From positions 1 through 9,244 of the forward strand of contig DNMQ01000134.1 of NCBI GenBank assembly GCA_003488145.1: a stretch of DNA of 9,244 bases, given 5' to 3'. Made by a program: the position numbers and the translations under genes. Below, piece by piece: positions 8,171-9,244 of this stretch. Below the pieces are notes generated by a model. The model did not search any database, was not told where the DNA came from, and saw only the letters and a list, made by a program, of their open reading frames with translations. Within the stretch, counting starts at the first letter, position 1, and every line of letters starts with the position of its first letter. The DNA is from Pseudomonas sp. GTDB taxonomy: Bacteria > Pseudomonadota > Gammaproteobacteria > Pseudomonadales > Pseudomonadaceae.

Positions 8171-8198
8171 ATCATACCAGAGCGCTAGGGTGATGCAA
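8171..8198 (-). promoter_or_regulatory. rpmE promoter, extended -10 type
   Basis: On the minus strand, -35 TTGCAT (8198-8193), a 16-bp spacer and -10 TATGAT (8176-8171, 5 of 6) are preceded by TGG, giving an extended -10 (TGnTATGAT). Predicted start of transcription is near 8164, leaving a leader of about 62 nt before the rpmE ATG. No comparably good promoter is seen for the divergent priA in 8201-8294. Confidence 0.7.
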
Positions 8199-8294
8199 GC
8201 GCGGGCGACAGACGCGCTGAGCCGCTGGCGCGCTCGCGACGACGCCGAATCGCGTCATCGTTTACCATCGCCGCACATCACCAAGGATCATCGA

Positions 8295-9244
8295 GTGTCT
8301 TCCAGCATCCTCCGCCTGGCGCTGCCCTCCCCCCTGCGTCGCCTGTTCGATTACCTGCCGCCGGCTGGCGTGTCACCCGCCGCTCTTCAACCAGGCGTAC
8401 GCCTGCGTGTGCCCTTCGGTCGACGCGAAGTGGTCGGCATTCTGGTCGAGCTGAGCGACCACAGCGAAGTGCCGGCGGAAAAGCTCAAGCCAGCTCTGGA
8501 ACTGCTGGATAGCAAACCACCCCTGCCCGCCCCGCTATTCAAGCTTTGCCTGTGGACCGCGCAGTATTATCAGCACAGCCTTGGCGACACCCTCAGCTGG
8601 GCACTGCCGGTACTGCTGCGTCAGGGCGAACCCGCTGAAGCGCGACAAGAGCGTTACTGGCACGTAGCCGAAGGCGCGAGCCCTGACGATCCGCGATTGG
8701 TTCGTGCACCCAGGCAGCGCGAAGCGCTGAAGGCCATCGCCCAGCACGCTCACGGCTTGCCACATGCGCTGCTCAGCAAACTGCAGCTGAACAAGGACAG
8801 CCTCGACCTGCTGCTGGAAAAGGGCCTGGTGCGTATCGAATCCCGCCGCAGCAGGCCGACGCGCGGGCACAGTGGCGGCTGGCTGCTACAGGCCAAGCTC
8901 ACCTTGAATACACAGCAACGCGCGGCCTTCGAGGCGGTGAGCGCGGGCCTCGGAGGATTTCAGGCGTTTCTGCTGGCGGGGGTGACCGGCAGCGGCAAGA
9001 CCGAGGTCTACCTGCAACTGATCCATCGCGTACTGGAAGCCGGCAAGCAGGCGCTGGTGCTGATCCCCGAGATCAACCTGGGGCCACAGACGCTCGCCCG
9101 CTTCGAACAGCGCTTCAACGCCCGGATCGCGCTGCTGCACTCCAACGTCAACGATCGTGAACGACTCGATGCCTGGCTCGCCGCCCGCGATGGCGAGGCG
9201 GACATCATCATCGGTACCCGTTCGGCCCTGTTCACGCCGATGAA
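8295..9244 (+). CDS. priA: PriA, primosomal replication restart helicase (N-terminal part, cut by window edge)
   Basis: PriA recognises stalled or collapsed replication forks, unwinds the lagging arm and loads the primosome to restart replication away from oriC. The visible 316 codons begin at GTG 8295 (SSSILRLALPSPLRRLFDYLPP), with AAGGAT at 8283-8288 as Shine-Dalgarno. Residues about 5-105 are the 3'-DNA-binding domain, and a winged-helix domain follows (about 110-200). The helicase core starts with Walker A GVTGSGKT (229-236, Lys235), then motif Ia LIPEINLGPQT and GTRSALFTP near the edge. The DEEH box, zinc-binding cysteines and C-terminal domain lie beyond the window. GTG is the only start in this frame that keeps the conserved N-terminus. 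It is divergent from rpmE. Confidence 0.95.
   Translation, partial: MSSSILRLALPSPLRRLFDYLPPAGVSPAALQPGVRLRVPFGRREVVGILVELSDHSEVPAEKLKPALELLDSKPPLPAPLFKLCLWTAQYYQHSLGDTLSWALPVLLRQGEPAEARQERYWHVAEGASPDDPRLVRAPRQREALKAIAQHAHGLPHALLSKLQLNKDSLDLLLEKGLVRIESRRSRPTRGHSGGWLLQAKLTLNTQQRAAFEAVSAGLGGFQAFLLAGVTGSGKTEVYLQLIHRVLEAGKQALVLIPEINLGPQTLARFEQRFNARIALLHSNVNDRERLDAWLAARDGEADIIIGTRSALFTPM

Noticed and set aside
8201..8294. priA promoter in the GC-rich gap upstream of its GTG
   Set aside because: The best -10-like string (TACCAT at 8263-8268) has no -35 partner; not strong enough to annotate.

Overview
This window is a core chromosomal segment of a gammaproteobacterium of the Pseudomonas lineage. 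The protein sequences and gene order (pilQ-pilP-pilO-pilN-pilM / ponA / malic enzyme / SNase-family nuclease / rpmE / priA) match the arrangement I know from Pseudomonas. A Pseudomonas stutzeri-type (Stutzerimonas) host is my guess, not a proven assignment. I see no insertion sequence, phage gene, CRISPR array, tRNA or rRNA. I also see no candidate for a wholly new multi-gene system. The points of interest are regulatory and compositional.

Left part (1-2980, minus strand): the type IV pilus alignment operon, transcribed right to left as pilM, pilN, pilO, pilP, pilQ. PilM is a cytoplasmic actin-like ATPase fold protein, PilN and PilO are inner-membrane coiled-coil partners, PilP is a lipoprotein and PilQ is the outer-membrane secretin. 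Together they span the envelope and connect the pilus motor to the secretin pore. Junctions are tight (TAATG, ATGA, ATGA), which suggests translational coupling; only pilP-pilQ has a gap, of 53 bp. pilQ runs off the left edge after 48 codons. Parts of pilN, pilO and pilP are clearly more AT-rich than the rest of the window.

Middle (2981-5656): a 180-bp divergent intergenic region separates pilM from ponA, the bifunctional class A penicillin-binding protein 1A. It holds a perfect -10 hexamer for ponA and two DnaA-box-like 9-mers, one an exact match to TTATCCACA. ponA converges on the malic enzyme gene, and a strong hairpin with tracts on both sides serves as a bidirectional terminator between them.

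Right part (5657-9244): maeB (short malic enzyme), an exported SNase-family nuclease and rpmE (zinc-binding ribosomal protein bL31) lie on the minus strand. priA (replication restart helicase) diverges from rpmE and is cut by the right edge. rpmE has a good extended -10 promoter, a leader with inverted repeats and a Shine-Dalgarno sequence inside a small hairpin. The most unusual feature is a near-perfect intrinsic terminator for rpmE that lies inside the signal-peptide codons of the downstream nuclease gene.
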